Shown here one piece after another: positions 5,974 to 15,526 of a DNA stretch of 33,734 bases. How positions within the stretch are numbered: the first letter of the stretch is position 1; each line of letters starts with the position of its first letter. Made by a program: the position numbers and the translations under genes. The notes beneath the pieces were generated by a model. The model was not told where the DNA came from. It did no database searches and saw only the letters and a program-made list of their open reading frames with translations. The DNA comes from Smithellaceae bacterium (lineage in GTDB: Bacteria; Desulfobacterota; Syntrophia; Syntrophales; Smithellaceae): NCBI GenBank assembly GCA_030690945.1, contig JAUYFM010000013.1:1-33734 (forward strand). Reading direction: 5' to 3'.

Positions 5974-7455
5974 CTATTCACCCCAATCGCTCTTTCCCTT
6001 GCAGCGATCCAGATTCTTATCCATAAGCGGAAGTATATGAGGTGCTGGAATGTTGTATGCAGGGCCTGCAGCGGAGCGCTGCGTAGACCAGTGATACGGC
6101 GGGATAGAGAATGAAACCTTTTGCTCATCCGGCGCCACAAACTCCTTGACGGTCAAATTCTGGATGGCCTTGTGGTCGCAAGCGCGCATCTTGAGTACCC
6201 TTCCATTTGCGAACCGGTAGGTGTCTCCTTCCCAGATTTTGATGATCTTTTCCGGATCGGTACTCCGAGCACGCTCGATTACGCTGAACAGCCAATAAGG
6301 CCCGAGGGCGAAGCCACCAAGAAACTCGTTTAAGTGTTCGTATGTTGCACTGTTGAAGGGCGGGGTTTTCCATTTTTTCCATTGATCATTCCATGACTTG
6401 TAGAACTTGTCGGATCCGGGGTGTTTAAAAAACGGGGCGACATCATAATAACAGATATGAACAAGGCCTTTGGTTCCTTCCACGCCAACGTCGTTCAATT
6501 CATTGGCTCCATTCATGTAAAGGTTGGCAAACGGAATGTTCATGTTCATCTGCCGCGCCTGTTTAAGAAGATTCCCCGAATCAGGTAACCAATCTCCTGT
6601 CCATACTACTTCAGCTCCGGATGCCTTAATCTTTTCAAGGTAAGGAGCAAAATCCGTCAGGAACAGTTTGTGATAGTCCTCACCAACGAGCTGTGCCTCA
6701 GGATAGAATTCCTTGAGTCCTTTTTTGAAACCACTCGCAATGTCGCGTCCAAAGGAATAGTCTTGGCAAAGAATAAAAAACTTCTTCTCTTTTTTTCGAA
6801 TCTGACCATAGTAATAAGCCATACCACGACCGATTTGTTCGGTAGAAGCCAATGTCATAAACGAATAACGCCCGAAATTTTCTGCAGACATCATTTCATC
6901 TCCAGGGGACGCTGTATTCGCAACAATGACCTTGTACTTATTACCCACTTCACTGATAACCTTCATCAGGTGGGCTCCGGAGGTTCCCATTAAGACATGG
7001 ACTTTATCCTGGAGAACCGCACGCTCAGCGACCTTCTTACAGACATCCATCTTCGACTGGTGGTCGTACTTAATCAACTCGATCAGCTTCTTTTTGCCAT
7101 CTACCCAGATACCGCCGCGTTTGTTAATATCATGGACGGCAAACATGACCGGCATGAAAGTGAGCTCGCCTACGCTAGCAGCTGGACCGGAAAAGCTGTT
7201 GATGAAGGCGATCTTGATGGTATCACCTTTGGGGCTGACCCAAGTGGCGGGATCAAAGCCCGACATGTCCGACATTTTCTTGATGTCAAAAGTATCGTTA
7301 ATTTTTCCTGCCCAAGCGTTTTCCGAATCGGCCTTCACTCCTTTGGCCTTTTTCTCCGCTTTGGCCGCCACCGTCACCGACGGACTCAAAACCGACGCCA
7401 GCACAAAAGACAAAATACAGGCGACCATTAAAATACCCCTACTCATTCTTTTCAT
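5974..7455 (-). CDS. ABC transporter substrate-binding protein (LivJ/Peripla_BP_6 type), ended by an in-frame TAG
   Basis: A 493-residue periplasmic binding protein. Residues 1-31 are a signal peptide (basic MKRMSR, hydrophobic core, cleavage near VAA-KAE). The type I periplasmic fold begins near residue 83 (IKIAFINSFSGPAASVG), as in branched-chain amino acid, amide and carboxylate binding proteins. GAAGGAGG precedes the ATG. After SDWGE the frame meets TAG at 5974-5976 and then stays open for 21 codons, ending GHWWVKVEKAKTFDEP before TAA at 5908-5910. That tail reads like the natural C-terminus, so the TAG is a recent nonsense change or a recoded codon. No permease or ATPase gene lies in the window. 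It sits between the oxidoreductase and CoA-transferase genes on one strand, possibly in one transcript. Confidence 0.88.
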   Translation of the reverse strand: MKRMSRGILMVACILSFVLASVLSPSVTVAAKAEKKAKGVKADSENAWAGKINDTFDIKKMSDMSGFDPATWVSPKGDTIKIAFINSFSGPAASVGELTFMPVMFAVHDINKRGGIWVDGKKKLIELIKYDHQSKMDVCKKVAERAVLQDKVHVLMGTSGAHLMKVISEVGNKYKVIVANTASPGDEMMSAENFGRYSFMTLASTEQIGRGMAYYYGQIRKKEKKFFILCQDYSFGRDIASGFKKGLKEFYPEAQLVGEDYHKLFLTDFAPYLEKIKASGAEVVWTGDWLPDSGNLLKQARQMNMNIPFANLYMNGANELNDVGVEGTKGLVHICYYDVAPFFKHPGSDKFYKSWNDQWKKWKTPPFNSATYEHLNEFLGGFALGPYWLFSVIERARSTDPEKIIKIWEGDTYRFANGRVLKMRACDHKAIQNLTVKEFVAPDEQKVSFSIPPYHWSTQRSAAGPAYNIPAPHILPLMDKNLDRCKGKSDWGE

Positions 7456-7497
7456 TACACCCTCCTTCTTCGCGTTAGATTTCTCAGTTGTTTTTTC

Positions 7498-7605
7498 CTA
7501 GGCGGTTGCCCAGATCTTCTCCATCAGCGACAAAACATCATCAGATGAAATCGCGGAACTCAACTGTTCCAGATCGTTCGTAACGAACGATACATCTCTC
7601 GGTCA
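7498..7605 (-). other. Intergenic region with a possible gene remnant and a hairpin
   Basis: Between the oxidoreductase and binding-protein genes a minus-strand frame encodes RDVSFVTNDLEQLSSAISSD then DVLSLMEKIWATA and a TAG at 7498-7500. It has protein-like composition but no start, and I do not recognise it. Inside it ATCGTTCG (7573-7580) and CGAACGAT (7584-7591) form a perfect 8-bp inverted repeat. Confidence 0.25.
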
Positions 7606-7639
7606 ATATTCCGAGCTTTATATTCCGACAAGGCAAAAT

Positions 7640-8881
7640 TCATTTTTTTATGGCTCTGCAATTGAGACTTTCGTTGCCTAACGTCAGACATGCACTGCAG
7701 GAAATGCATGCAGCCCGATCCGCGCCCTTTCCAGAAAGCCAGAGGTGTGGAAGATCGGGTTGACGTATAAGAGGCCTGGATAGCGAAACAAAATCGGCTG
7801 ATTCTGATTCCAGCGCTTTTTCGATAACACTGAAAGATCTGTAGCCGCCAACCGAAATGACTGTGGCGCCGGTTTTCTCTTTTACCGCCTTGGCTGCGGA
7901 CATAAAATAGCCTTCCTGGTCCGGCTTTGCGATTCCCACCCTGGATTCCGGAATAAGTAGAGGCGGGAAACCCAGATCCTCTTGGCCACGAATTACAGCC
8001 TCCCACATGCCGCCGCTGATTTCCAAAGCGTCAAAGCCTGTATCGGAGAGGATCTGGGCAATCTTGACGCACTCTTCAATATCTACTCCGTCGGTTAGAA
8101 AATCAGTGGCATTGAATTTGACTAGGATAGGAAAGGAGGGACCGACTTTCTTTCTGGCTTTCACGTATATGTCACGAAGGATGCGGGTTCGATTTTCGAC
8201 ACTCCCTCCATAAATGTCTTCACGTTTGTTGGTATGGGGAGACAAGAAAGATGAAATGAGCCATCCATGAGCGGCATGAATCTCAACGCCGTCAAAACCG
8301 GCTTCCTGGGCACGGCAGATACCTTCCGCGAAAGCATCGATCATGTGTTCCACTTCCTCGGCGGACAGGGGACGAGGGTAACGGCGGAAGAAGGAATCAT
8401 AAACAGCGGAAGGAGCAATCGGCTCGGGAATAATAGGTGCTTCATCACCATGTTCAGTCAAAAGTTCCGGATGCTTTTCTATATACGTCACCAGAGCAGG
8501 AGGAGTCGCACTCAATATCGTAGGCATATCACCCGGTAAAATAACCTGCCTTCCCGGGTGATGCAGTTGCAGCATAATTTGACAATCCGGATCCTCCTGG
8601 TGAACAGCCCGGGTAAGTTTGTGCAAGCCAGGAATGAATGAATCGTTATCTATTCTGGTCATATGGGCGGGCTTCACGGCAGGGTCAACCCAGGTTATGC
8701 CCGTGATAATCAGGCCAGCACCACCCTGGGCGAGTTTTCTGTGAATCTGAATTAAAGTATCATTAGCTTCCCCATCTGTCGCATGTTCGCAGGTCGCTGC
8801 GCGGACCAAGCGGTTTTTGGTGACAATTGAACCTATTCGCCCCGGTTTGAAAACTTCAGAATTATTTTTATTGCTGCCCAT
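7640..8881 (-). CDS. NADH:flavin oxidoreductase, old yellow enzyme family
   Basis: A 413-residue FMN-binding TIM-barrel enzyme of the OYE / 2,4-dienoyl-CoA reductase type, which reduces activated C=C bonds. The signature EIHAAHGWLISSFLSPHTNK with His202 and His205, then YGGSVENR, is the substrate and FMN site. The C-terminal cysteines C392, C395, C398 and C408 resemble the CxSCNxC cluster of stand-alone family members and may hold an iron-sulfur cluster. The FAD/NAD domain of dienoyl-CoA reductase is absent. AAGGAG precedes the ATG. A -24/-12 promoter 40 bases upstream and the divergent sigma-54 activator indicate inducible expression. Confidence 0.9.
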   Translation of the reverse strand: MGSNKNNSEVFKPGRIGSIVTKNRLVRAATCEHATDGEANDTLIQIHRKLAQGGAGLIITGITWVDPAVKPAHMTRIDNDSFIPGLHKLTRAVHQEDPDCQIMLQLHHPGRQVILPGDMPTILSATPPALVTYIEKHPELLTEHGDEAPIIPEPIAPSAVYDSFFRRYPRPLSAEEVEHMIDAFAEGICRAQEAGFDGVEIHAAHGWLISSFLSPHTNKREDIYGGSVENRTRILRDIYVKARKKVGPSFPILVKFNATDFLTDGVDIEECVKIAQILSDTGFDALEISGGMWEAVIRGQEDLGFPPLLIPESRVGIAKPDQEGYFMSAAKAVKEKTGATVISVGGYRSFSVIEKALESESADFVSLSRPLIRQPDLPHLWLSGKGADRAACISCSACLTLGNESLNCRAIKK

Positions 8882-8920
8882 GCGTTTCTTACTCCTTCAT
8901 AAAATGCTTTCTTTCATATA

Positions 8921-8937
8921 AACAATTCTCGTGCCAA
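8921..8937 (-). promoter_or_regulatory. Sigma-54 (-24/-12) promoter of the oxidoreductase gene
   Basis: The minus strand reads TTGGCACGAGAATTGTT, matching YTGGCACG-N4-TTGC except for the last C. It lies about 40 bases before the oxidoreductase ATG and faces away from the divergent gene for a sigma-54 activator. Confidence 0.8.
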
Positions 8938-9003
8938 AACGATACCGTAGATAATTAGCAATAATAATAGTTTGTTACGCAAAATAGATTTTTCGAAATT
9001 CAT

Positions 9004-9197
9004 GATTAGAGTATCATAATACGCATTAAATAATCACAATGCTACTCATTACCCTCTATAATGGTTTGCGTTTGATAAAAAAAGATAAAGCTGGGCAGTC
9101 CAATATTAATTTTCATAGACTTTAGGATTAGAGCATTATAGGACACACACAGATGATTATAATACGCATCATTTAAACTTGATCATAATTAGCGTGT
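9004..9197. promoter_or_regulatory. Repeated AT-rich elements: candidate upstream activating sequences
   Basis: The 383-bp divergent intergenic region has no gene. It holds related elements: GATTAGAGTATCATAATACG (9004-9023), GATTAGAGCATTATAG (9126-9141), ATAATACGCATCA (near 9159-9171) and ATAATTAGCGT (near 9185-9195). The shared core ATAATACGCAT occurs twice exactly. Their position 70-260 bp upstream of the -24/-12 promoter fits enhancer sites for the divergent activator. This is inference from repetition and position. Confidence 0.5.
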
Positions 9198-9264
9198 AAA
9201 GAAAATAGAGACCAAACATTAAAAGTAACGTCGCGATACATTCCTACAATGAAAGAGAAATTTC

Positions 9265-12200
9265 ATGTTAAATATTCAATCATCTCAAAGTCTTGACAGA
9301 GACAGGCTTCTATCGCTGGCAGCCCTGTTCGATGGCAGCTTTTCTCTAGACTGGCTCATTGAAATTACACATTACAAGGCTGGCCTTATTCTTGCCGTTC
9401 TTGATGAAAAAACCGAGCAAGATATGCTGGTTCAACAACCGGAATGGTTTTTTGCGTTCAAGGATCCTGAGATGCAAAAGAAGATGAAGGAACATTTCAC
9501 ATTGGAAGAAAAAGAATACTGGCACCGTCAAATTGCCGAGTTTCTCCTGAAAGAGCTTCCCAATGATGCGCGGAATGTAACGGCTGCGGCCGGACATCTT
9601 CTTCATGTTCAGAATGATACTAATGGATGCCGGTTACTTTTGAGCGCAGCAGACGTGCTAAGCCATACAGATTCTCTTACAAAAGCCCTATGCTATTATA
9701 ACAAAATCATGGAGGATCTTTCCAAAATCCACGGTACAGAAGCCGATACACTATTCGTGGAGACTGCTCTCAAATACAGCGAAATTTCCTGGGGACGAGT
9801 TGATTCCGAAAAGATGTGCGCCATTTTACTAGAGGCCATTACCAAGGCTGAAAAATTGGGCCTTTATAAAGAGATTTCCTTGATTGAGGTTCAAGCATCA
9901 TATAATGATTTTTTTCAATCAAGGTATGGCCGTGCGGTGGAACATTGTGAAAAAGGCTGGGAAGTAGCAAAGAGTATTGAAGCGCCTGATTTGCTGAGAT
10001 TGCTTACACCTATTCGCACCATGTCCTTTTTCCATCAAGGACGTTTAAAGGAGCTTATCCGGAGCTATGAGGAGTCCGCACCGGTTATAGAAAAATTTTC
10101 CCTTGAAAAGTACGATCACCTAGTCCTGTGCACAATCGGTCTTTCTTATGCACAGAATGGGCAGTTCTCACAAGGATTAGGCTTACTGGATGCCATCCGC
10201 AAACATTGCCTGGAAAATGATAACCAATTCATTGCAAATCAGGTCAATGTGCATATGGCTTCTCTTATGATCCAGCTTCATCATCCTGATAAAGCCATTC
10301 CCTTCCTGAATAATATCATAATAAGCGATGATGAAGGTGGCTGGGATGCGATACGCGCCAAGGCAATGCTGGCCTATGCCTATTACCTGAAAGGACAAAA
10401 GGAAAAGGCATTTCATCATTTGAAGTACTGGCTGGAACGACGCTGGGCATCCCGTTTACCCATCGTGACAACCGACTTATGGTTTGAGATTTGCAAAGCC
10501 ATGGAAGAGGATGAATTTCCTCAATTCGAAGGCATTCGGTTGGAAGATGAAATTAAGTTTTATATTGGAGAGGAAAATATTCTTTTGAAGGGGATCGCAT
10601 ACCGGTACCAGGCACTTCTTCAGGAGCGTGAAGGACAATCTCCACAAAAAATAATTGAAACCCTCACATTATCATATCAATTACTGGAAGAATCCGGCGC
10701 CATTCTCGAACAATGCCGTACCTTGAAAGCTCTTCTCCAACAACATACTCTAAAAGGCAATCGCGGGGCCATTAAAGAAACAAAAAATAAGATAATGACG
10801 ATCCTGGGATCTTTCAGCCTGGATTATGTTCCCAACGATCTGAAGGGATTTGTCAAGGCAAATATCCGTAATTCGGAATCTCTTGTCGAAGAGATTTTAA
10901 GCCTGAGCCAAGAGATGTCGACCATCCGTGATGAGAAGAAACTGATGCAGTTGATCCTCTCCACCTCGAATCGGATTACCGGGGCGGAACGCGGAGCGAT
11001 ATTCAGTATTAAAAAAGATGGACATAAATTCCAGATCAGGCTTATGGCCTCAAAAAATATCACGTCCGTTCAGGTGGATGATCAGGATTTCTCCGGGACG
11101 AAAAAAATGATCGAAGAAGTAGCTGAAACCGGTAAAGGCCAGATCGCGAGAATTTCTTCGAACAACGCACCGATGGGAAGTGGACAAATTCTTTCTCAGA
11201 TCTGCGTGCCCATGGTTATCAGGAACAAAGTGGTCGGCGTTTTATATCATGACAACAGTATTTTCCTGAATTCGTTCAAAGAGGTGGATATGAAACTTCT
11301 CGGCTATTTCGCAGCCCAGGCGGCCATTGCCCTGGATAACGCCGTCGCATACACAAATATCCAACGACTGAATCACCGCCTGAATCAGGAAAAACAGTAC
11401 TATAAAGAGCAATCCTTCGAGAATGTTGATTTCAAAGATATTATTGGCAAAAGTCAAGGCATACTGAAGATATTCGCTAAAATAAAGCAGGTTGCTGACA
11501 CAGGAACCACGGTATTGATCCTGGGCGAAACAGGAGTGGGCAAGGAGTTGGTGGCCCGGGCGCTTCATAACCAAAGCTGCCGACGTAACCAGCCTTTCAT
11601 CAAAGTCCTCTGCAATGCGCTACCTGAAACGCTGATCGCAAGCGAACTTTTCGGGCATGAAAAAGGTGCGTTTACGGGGTCAGCGCAACGACGGATTGGT
11701 CGTTTCGAACTGGCTGATCGTGGAACACTCTTTCTGGATGAAATCGGAGACCTGCCACAAGACGTTCAAACTGGTTTATTACATGTCCTACAGAGCAAAG
11801 AATTTGAACGGGTAGGTGGATCACAAACCATACGCTCCGATTTTCGCTTGATCACGGCAACAAATCGAAACATTGAGGAGGCAGTTAGGAATAAAAAATT
11901 CCGCTCTGATTTATATTATCGGTTGAACGTATTCCCTATCTATGTTCCAGCCCTTCGTGAGAGGAAGGAAGATATTCCCTTGCTTGCCTATCATTTTTTC
12001 AAAATCTTTTCTGCACGAATGGGCAAGTCTTTTGAAGGAATTTCCCAGAAAGAAATGAATAAGCTGACGCAGCATAGCTGGCCGGGAAATATCCGGGAAT
12101 TGGAAGGCATCATCGAGCGGGGCGTTATTATGAGTAGCGGGCCGTACTTTCAGGTTCCGGAACTGGGTGCGGAGCAAAAAGAATCCCTGCAGGCTGGTGC

Positions 12201-12393
12201 TATTGCTACCTTGCAAGAGATGGAACGTTCCCATATTTTACACACCCTGGAAAAGACCGGATGGAAGGTGCGAGGTCCCGGAGGCGCGGCTGAAGTCCTG
12301 GACATGAATTACTCTACTTTAGCCTTACGAATGAGAAAGCTGGGTATTGTGCGGCCACCGGAGTACGCCCGAGGAAGAATAAGAGGGACTTAA
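9265..12393 (+). CDS. Sigma-54-dependent activator with TPR and GAF sensor domains
   Basis: A 1042-residue enhancer-binding protein. Residues 1 to about 540 are helical TPR-like repeats, resembling the regulatory part of MalT-type or kinase-linked regulators. About 545-700 is a GAF domain. About 725-960 is the AAA+ domain with Walker A GETGVGKE (754-761), the sigma-54 contact loop as GAFTGS (801-806, usually GAFTGA), Walker [11 protein letters not shown], and an arginine-rich second region. The Fis-type helix-turn-helix is at about 1000-1035 ([20 protein letters not shown]). The large TPR part suggests protein or ligand sensing unlike a two-component receiver. It is divergent from the oxidoreductase gene, whose -24/-12 promoter it probably activates. 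The ribosome binding site is weak (AAAGAG). Confidence 0.93.
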   Translation: MLNIQSSQSLDRDRLLSLAALFDGSFSLDWLIEITHYKAGLILAVLDEKTEQDMLVQQPEWFFAFKDPEMQKKMKEHFTLEEKEYWHRQIAEFLLKELPNDARNVTAAAGHLLHVQNDTNGCRLLLSAADVLSHTDSLTKALCYYNKIMEDLSKIHGTEADTLFVETALKYSEISWGRVDSEKMCAILLEAITKAEKLGLYKEISLIEVQASYNDFFQSRYGRAVEHCEKGWEVAKSIEAPDLLRLLTPIRTMSFFHQGRLKELIRSYEESAPVIEKFSLEKYDHLVLCTIGLSYAQNGQFSQGLGLLDAIRKHCLENDNQFIANQVNVHMASLMIQLHHPDKAIPFLNNIIISDDEGGWDAIRAKAMLAYAYYLKGQKEKAFHHLKYWLERRWASRLPIVTTDLWFEICKAMEEDEFPQFEGIRLEDEIKFYIGEENILLKGIAYRYQALLQEREGQSPQKIIETLTLSYQLLEESGAILEQCRTLKALLQQHTLKGNRGAIKETKNKIMTILGSFSLDYVPNDLKGFVKANIRNSESLVEEILSLSQEMSTIRDEKKLMQLILSTSNRITGAERGAIFSIKKDGHKFQIRLMASKNITSVQVDDQDFSGTKKMIEEVAETGKGQIARISSNNAPMGSGQILSQICVPMVIRNKVVGVLYHDNSIFLNSFKEVDMKLLGYFAAQAAIALDNAVAYTNIQRLNHRLNQEKQYYKEQSFENVDFKDIIGKSQGILKIFAKIKQVADTGTTVLILGETGVGKELVARALHNQSCRRNQPFIKVLCNALPETLIASELFGHEKGAFTGSAQRRIGRFELADRGTLFLDEIGDLPQDVQTGLLHVLQSKEFERVGGSQTIRSDFRLITATNRNIEEAVRNKKFRSDLYYRLNVFPIYVPALRERKEDIPLLAYHFFKIFSARMGKSFEGISQKEMNKLTQHSWPGNIRELEGIIERGVIMSSGPYFQVPELGAEQKESLQAGAIATLQEMERSHILHTLEKTGWKVRGPGGAAEVLDMNYSTLALRMRKLGIVRPPEYARGRIRGT

Positions 12394-12870
12394 GTTGAAT
12401 AGGACGCCCTCCTGAGCAAATCATATTTTCACTGGGCCACCGCCGGGAGTCGTGCCTTTCGTCTGCGCAGCAGGCGTCAGGCATGGCCCGAAGGCAAGAG
12501 GGAGCCCCGGGGGCTGACGGGAAGCAGGAACGGCGCATGGCGCGGTGGCGTGACAGACATGCCACAAGAAAGTTCTTGATTCCTATGTTATATGCACGCC
12601 AATCGAGACCCCTTGACCTTACCCCGTAATATGTAATTAAGAATAATCAGTAAGCGATTAAGCCCATATGAATGTCCTGACCTCCTTCAATATGATCCTG
12701 TATTATACCCAATCCTAACTTAAAAAACGGACCACTTTTCGGGGGTCAGGTCAATGTCTTGTGATATGATTCGAATTGATTTACGGTAAGCGAGAATGTA
12801 TAGGTAGCAGAAAAGCTTATCGGGAAGGTTAAGACCAAACCCTTCAAAGTGCGGGAACGGAATTACGAAT
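12394..12870. other. Intergenic region with a GC-rich, self-complementary patch
   Basis: No convincing gene. Positions about 12430-12565 are far more GC-rich than the surroundings and contain GCCACCGC near 12437 matched by GCGGTGGC near 12542, plus the palindromic AGCCCCGGGGGCT near 12512. It may be a structured element or the end of a mobile element. From 12790 to 12958 a frame ending in KPFKVRERNYEYARKTQTT...YGNIA runs into the start of the methyltransferase in another frame and looks like a decayed gene. Confidence 0.4.
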
Positions 12871-13737
12871 ATGCCAGGAAAACTCAAACCACCATCACCG
12901 AGATTGGCGAGCAAGTTAAACCTACAAAAAATAAACGGTCCTATGGCAACATCGCATAAAGATGTTGATCCTCGCATCTGTGGATTAATTGATGCAGTAA
13001 GGCGCGGATGGTATCAGCTAGAAAAAGGGGAACTATTTATCGGTTTTAAGGTAACGAAGGACGATATTGTTTTGGATGTGGGATGTGGCGAAGGGAACGC
13101 TATACTGTTTTGTGCAAAACAGGGCGCTCACATTGTCTTTTCGGATGTTGATGCTATAAAAATTAAGGTACTGACAGAAAAAGCCCATGAGACTAAGGCA
13201 AGAAAAGTCGAAAGTTTCGTTAGTGATACAACGCCGTTGCCACTGCCATGTGAATACGCGACTAAAATCTTGTCGATGGAAATGTTGGAGCACACATTAA
13301 ACCCTGAAAAAATTTTGGCGGAACTCGTCAGAGTGGGTAAACCTGGCGCTCAGTATTTAATTACAGTGCCTGATTCTCGATCGGAAATGCTACAAAAGCC
13401 TCTTGCGAACCCTGTCTACTTTTTGGAGCCGAACCACATTCAGATTTTTGATCAGGAAAGCTTTGTCCGCTTAGTGGAAAATTCAGGATTAAAAGTAGAA
13501 AGATATGATACATGGGGTTTCTACTGGACTGTCTTTATGTCATTGTTTTGGATAGTTCATCAGCAGGAGAATTTTAACAGTTCCATATTGGATTCTATCA
13601 AGCCCCCCTATCACCCTGTTTTGCAGAGTTGGTCAAATACCTGGGCGGGATTGATGGAATTGAATGGCTCTGAAAAACTTTTAGAGTCCTTCGATAAATA
13701 CTTACCAAAAACACAAGTAATCATTGCAAGGAAGTAG
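12871..13737 (+). CDS. Class I SAM-dependent methyltransferase
   Basis: A 288-residue protein with the Rossmann methyltransferase fold: motif I VLDVGCGEGN (67-76), an acidic residue pair after the second strand (FSDVDA, 90-95), and a motif similar to SMEMLEHTLNPEKIL (134-148) typical of the Methyltransf_11 group. The substrate is unknown; such enzymes act on lipids, quinones, sugars or small molecules. The start is uncertain. The first 24 residues (proline- and lysine-rich) overlap a more protein-like frame, so the true start may be the ATG at 12943 (MATSHKDVDPRIC). Neither has a strong ribosome binding site. It precedes the glpD operon by 169 bases but is not clearly part of it. Confidence 0.8.
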   Translation: MPGKLKPPSPRLASKLNLQKINGPMATSHKDVDPRICGLIDAVRRGWYQLEKGELFIGFKVTKDDIVLDVGCGEGNAILFCAKQGAHIVFSDVDAIKIKVLTEKAHETKARKVESFVSDTTPLPLPCEYATKILSMEMLEHTLNPEKILAELVRVGKPGAQYLITVPDSRSEMLQKPLANPVYFLEPNHIQIFDQESFVRLVENSGLKVERYDTWGFYWTVFMSLFWIVHQQENFNSSILDSIKPPYHPVLQSWSNTWAGLMELNGSEKLLESFDKYLPKTQVIIARK

Positions 13738-13906
13738 AAATCAGCTGGTGCGATTTTTCTAATCCGTATGTGAGAGTGATTAAATATTTGTGAAGCGCAT
13801 TAGCGCTGTCAATCAAAAGGAAATGTCTGGAGGTACACAGCAATGTTCTTTGGGCTCAGGAAGACGTTGAGCTCTAAAAGAAATAGGGAGGTAATCACAA
13901 AATTAC

Positions 13907-15508
13907 ATGAACAACATAAATTTGGATCTTCGAAATCGTCAGGCCCTTTTTTCGTCACTTGAGGGTGAAGTGTTTGACCTGCTGATCATCGGAGCGGGCA
14001 TAACCGGAACCGGCGTTGCCAGAGATGCGGCTTTGCGAGGGCTGCGCGTCGCCATGATCGACACGGGTGATATCGGAGCGGGAACCTCAAGCCGTTCATC
14101 AAAGCTGATTCATGGCGGGAGCCGGTATATGGCGCAGGGCGATCTGGTGGTCGTCCGCCAGGCCGCAAACGAAAGGAAGGTCCTGCGACGGATTGCACCA
14201 CATCTTTCATTGACCAACTTCATGGTGATACCATCCAAATCCAAGGTCCAGCGGCAGGCTATTAAAGCGTTCATATGGTCTTATGAAAAATTGGGCAATG
14301 TGGAAAAAGCGGAGCGTCACGACGTATGGACGAGGAAACGTTTACATCAGGAAGAACCTCTGGTGCGGGCGACGGGCTTTGCCGGTGCGGTGGTTTTTCC
14401 GGAATACCTGACCGACGACGCCCGCCTCACCCTGGGCAATGCCCGAAGCGCTTTCGGTGCCGGCGCAGTGGTTGTTACTTATGCCGCCGCGCGGGGGATC
14501 ATTCAAGAAGGGTCCCGTGTCGCGGGAGCTATCATTGAAAGCACCCTGCCGGGTGATGAGCGCATGGCGAGGGTGCGTGCCCGTATTGTGATCAATGCTG
14601 CCGGGCCCTGGGTGGATTCCATTCGCCTGATGGAAGACAAAAGCGCGGGGAAGAGGCTGCAACTCACCAAAGGTATACATGTTGTTATGTCCCGTGATCG
14701 TGTTCCCATTACCCGGACAATCATTATGTATGCGCCTGACGGCCGGGCTCTGTTCGTTGTGCCCCGGGGCAACTATGTCTATTTCGGAACGACGGATACC
14801 TTCTATCCAAAAACGGAATACTGGCCGGAGATTACACACGAAGATATTGATTACCTACTCAATACGGCCATGACCTATCTGGATGTTGCCCCCTTTACTG
14901 ATGGCGACATCATTGCCCTTTGGTCAGGCTTGCGGCCTCTTCTAGGGGAAGAGGGAAAGAAGCCTTCCGAAATATCCCGGCGAGATGAGCTTATGGAAGG
15001 ACCTGGCGGCCTCCTGTCCGTGGCTGGCGGCAAGCTTACCAGTTACCGGGCCATGGCCGAACAGATTGTTGATCGATGTGAAAAACTGCTGAACCGCGTA
15101 CCCGTTCATTCGCTTACGGCCGAGGAACCGCTGCCGGGTGGCGACTTTTCTGATACGTTTGAAGCCCTGCGGTCCCGTATTGAGCTTTGTGGGCTTACGC
15201 CTCAAGATGCTGAGCGTGCCGCCTTCCTTTATGGCGGTGAAGCGCTGACCATTTTTGCCCAGGAAAAAGGACTTGCCGCGGAAGTGCGACATGCCGTTCT
15301 GGCGGAAGGTGCATTGACCCTCGAGGATTATTGGGTCAGGCGGAGTGCCCGCGCCCGGTTCGATGAGCAGGGCGGATTGGCTGACCTGGAGCCTATGGCA
15401 GATCTCATGGGAGCGCTTCTCGGGTGGACGGATGCAGAGAAGATGCGTCAGGTTCGGACATGCCGGGAGATCCGCGCGGATGAAATGCGCCATGTACAGA
15501 CAAAATAA
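13907..15508 (+). CDS. glpD: FAD-dependent glycerol-3-phosphate dehydrogenase
   Basis: A 533-residue membrane-associated flavoenzyme converting glycerol-3-phosphate to DHAP and passing electrons to quinone. The FAD-binding motif is at residues 24-52 (DLLIIGAGITGTGVARDAAL), followed by the GlpD signature TSSRSSKLIHGGSRYM (60-75), GPWVDSI, and the FAD-contacting LSVAGGKLTSYR near residue 370. The C-terminal domain is that of GlpD/GlpA. GGGAGGT lies 14 bases before the ATG, a rather long spacing. It starts a tight operon with the alkyl-DHAP-synthase-like gene (18-base gap) and glycerol kinase. A short palindrome (AGCGC-ATTA-GCGCT, 13794-13807) in the upstream region could be regulatory. Confidence 0.92.
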   Translation: MNNINLDLRNRQALFSSLEGEVFDLLIIGAGITGTGVARDAALRGLRVAMIDTGDIGAGTSSRSSKLIHGGSRYMAQGDLVVVRQAANERKVLRRIAPHLSLTNFMVIPSKSKVQRQAIKAFIWSYEKLGNVEKAERHDVWTRKRLHQEEPLVRATGFAGAVVFPEYLTDDARLTLGNARSAFGAGAVVVTYAAARGIIQEGSRVAGAIIESTLPGDERMARVRARIVINAAGPWVDSIRLMEDKSAGKRLQLTKGIHVVMSRDRVPITRTIIMYAPDGRALFVVPRGNYVYFGTTDTFYPKTEYWPEITHEDIDYLLNTAMTYLDVAPFTDGDIIALWSGLRPLLGEEGKKPSEISRRDELMEGPGGLLSVAGGKLTSYRAMAEQIVDRCEKLLNRVPVHSLTAEEPLPGGDFSDTFEALRSRIELCGLTPQDAERAAFLYGGEALTIFAQEKGLAAEVRHAVLAEGALTLEDYWVRRSARARFDEQGGLADLEPMADLMGALLGWTDAEKMRQVRTCREIRADEMRHVQTK

Positions 15509-15526
15509 ATATTAAGGAGAAAGCTC

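Noticed and set aside
12314-12565. Minus-strand 83-codon frame over the GC-rich patch
   Set aside because: It overlaps the 3' end of the sigma-54 activator gene, and its composition (many Arg, Cys, Ser, Pro) reflects GC-rich non-coding DNA.
12739-12762. GGGGGTCAGGTC-like sequence reminiscent of ends near Y1/REP-associated transposases
   Set aside because: Only a short resemblance; no transposase gene or matching second end is visible.
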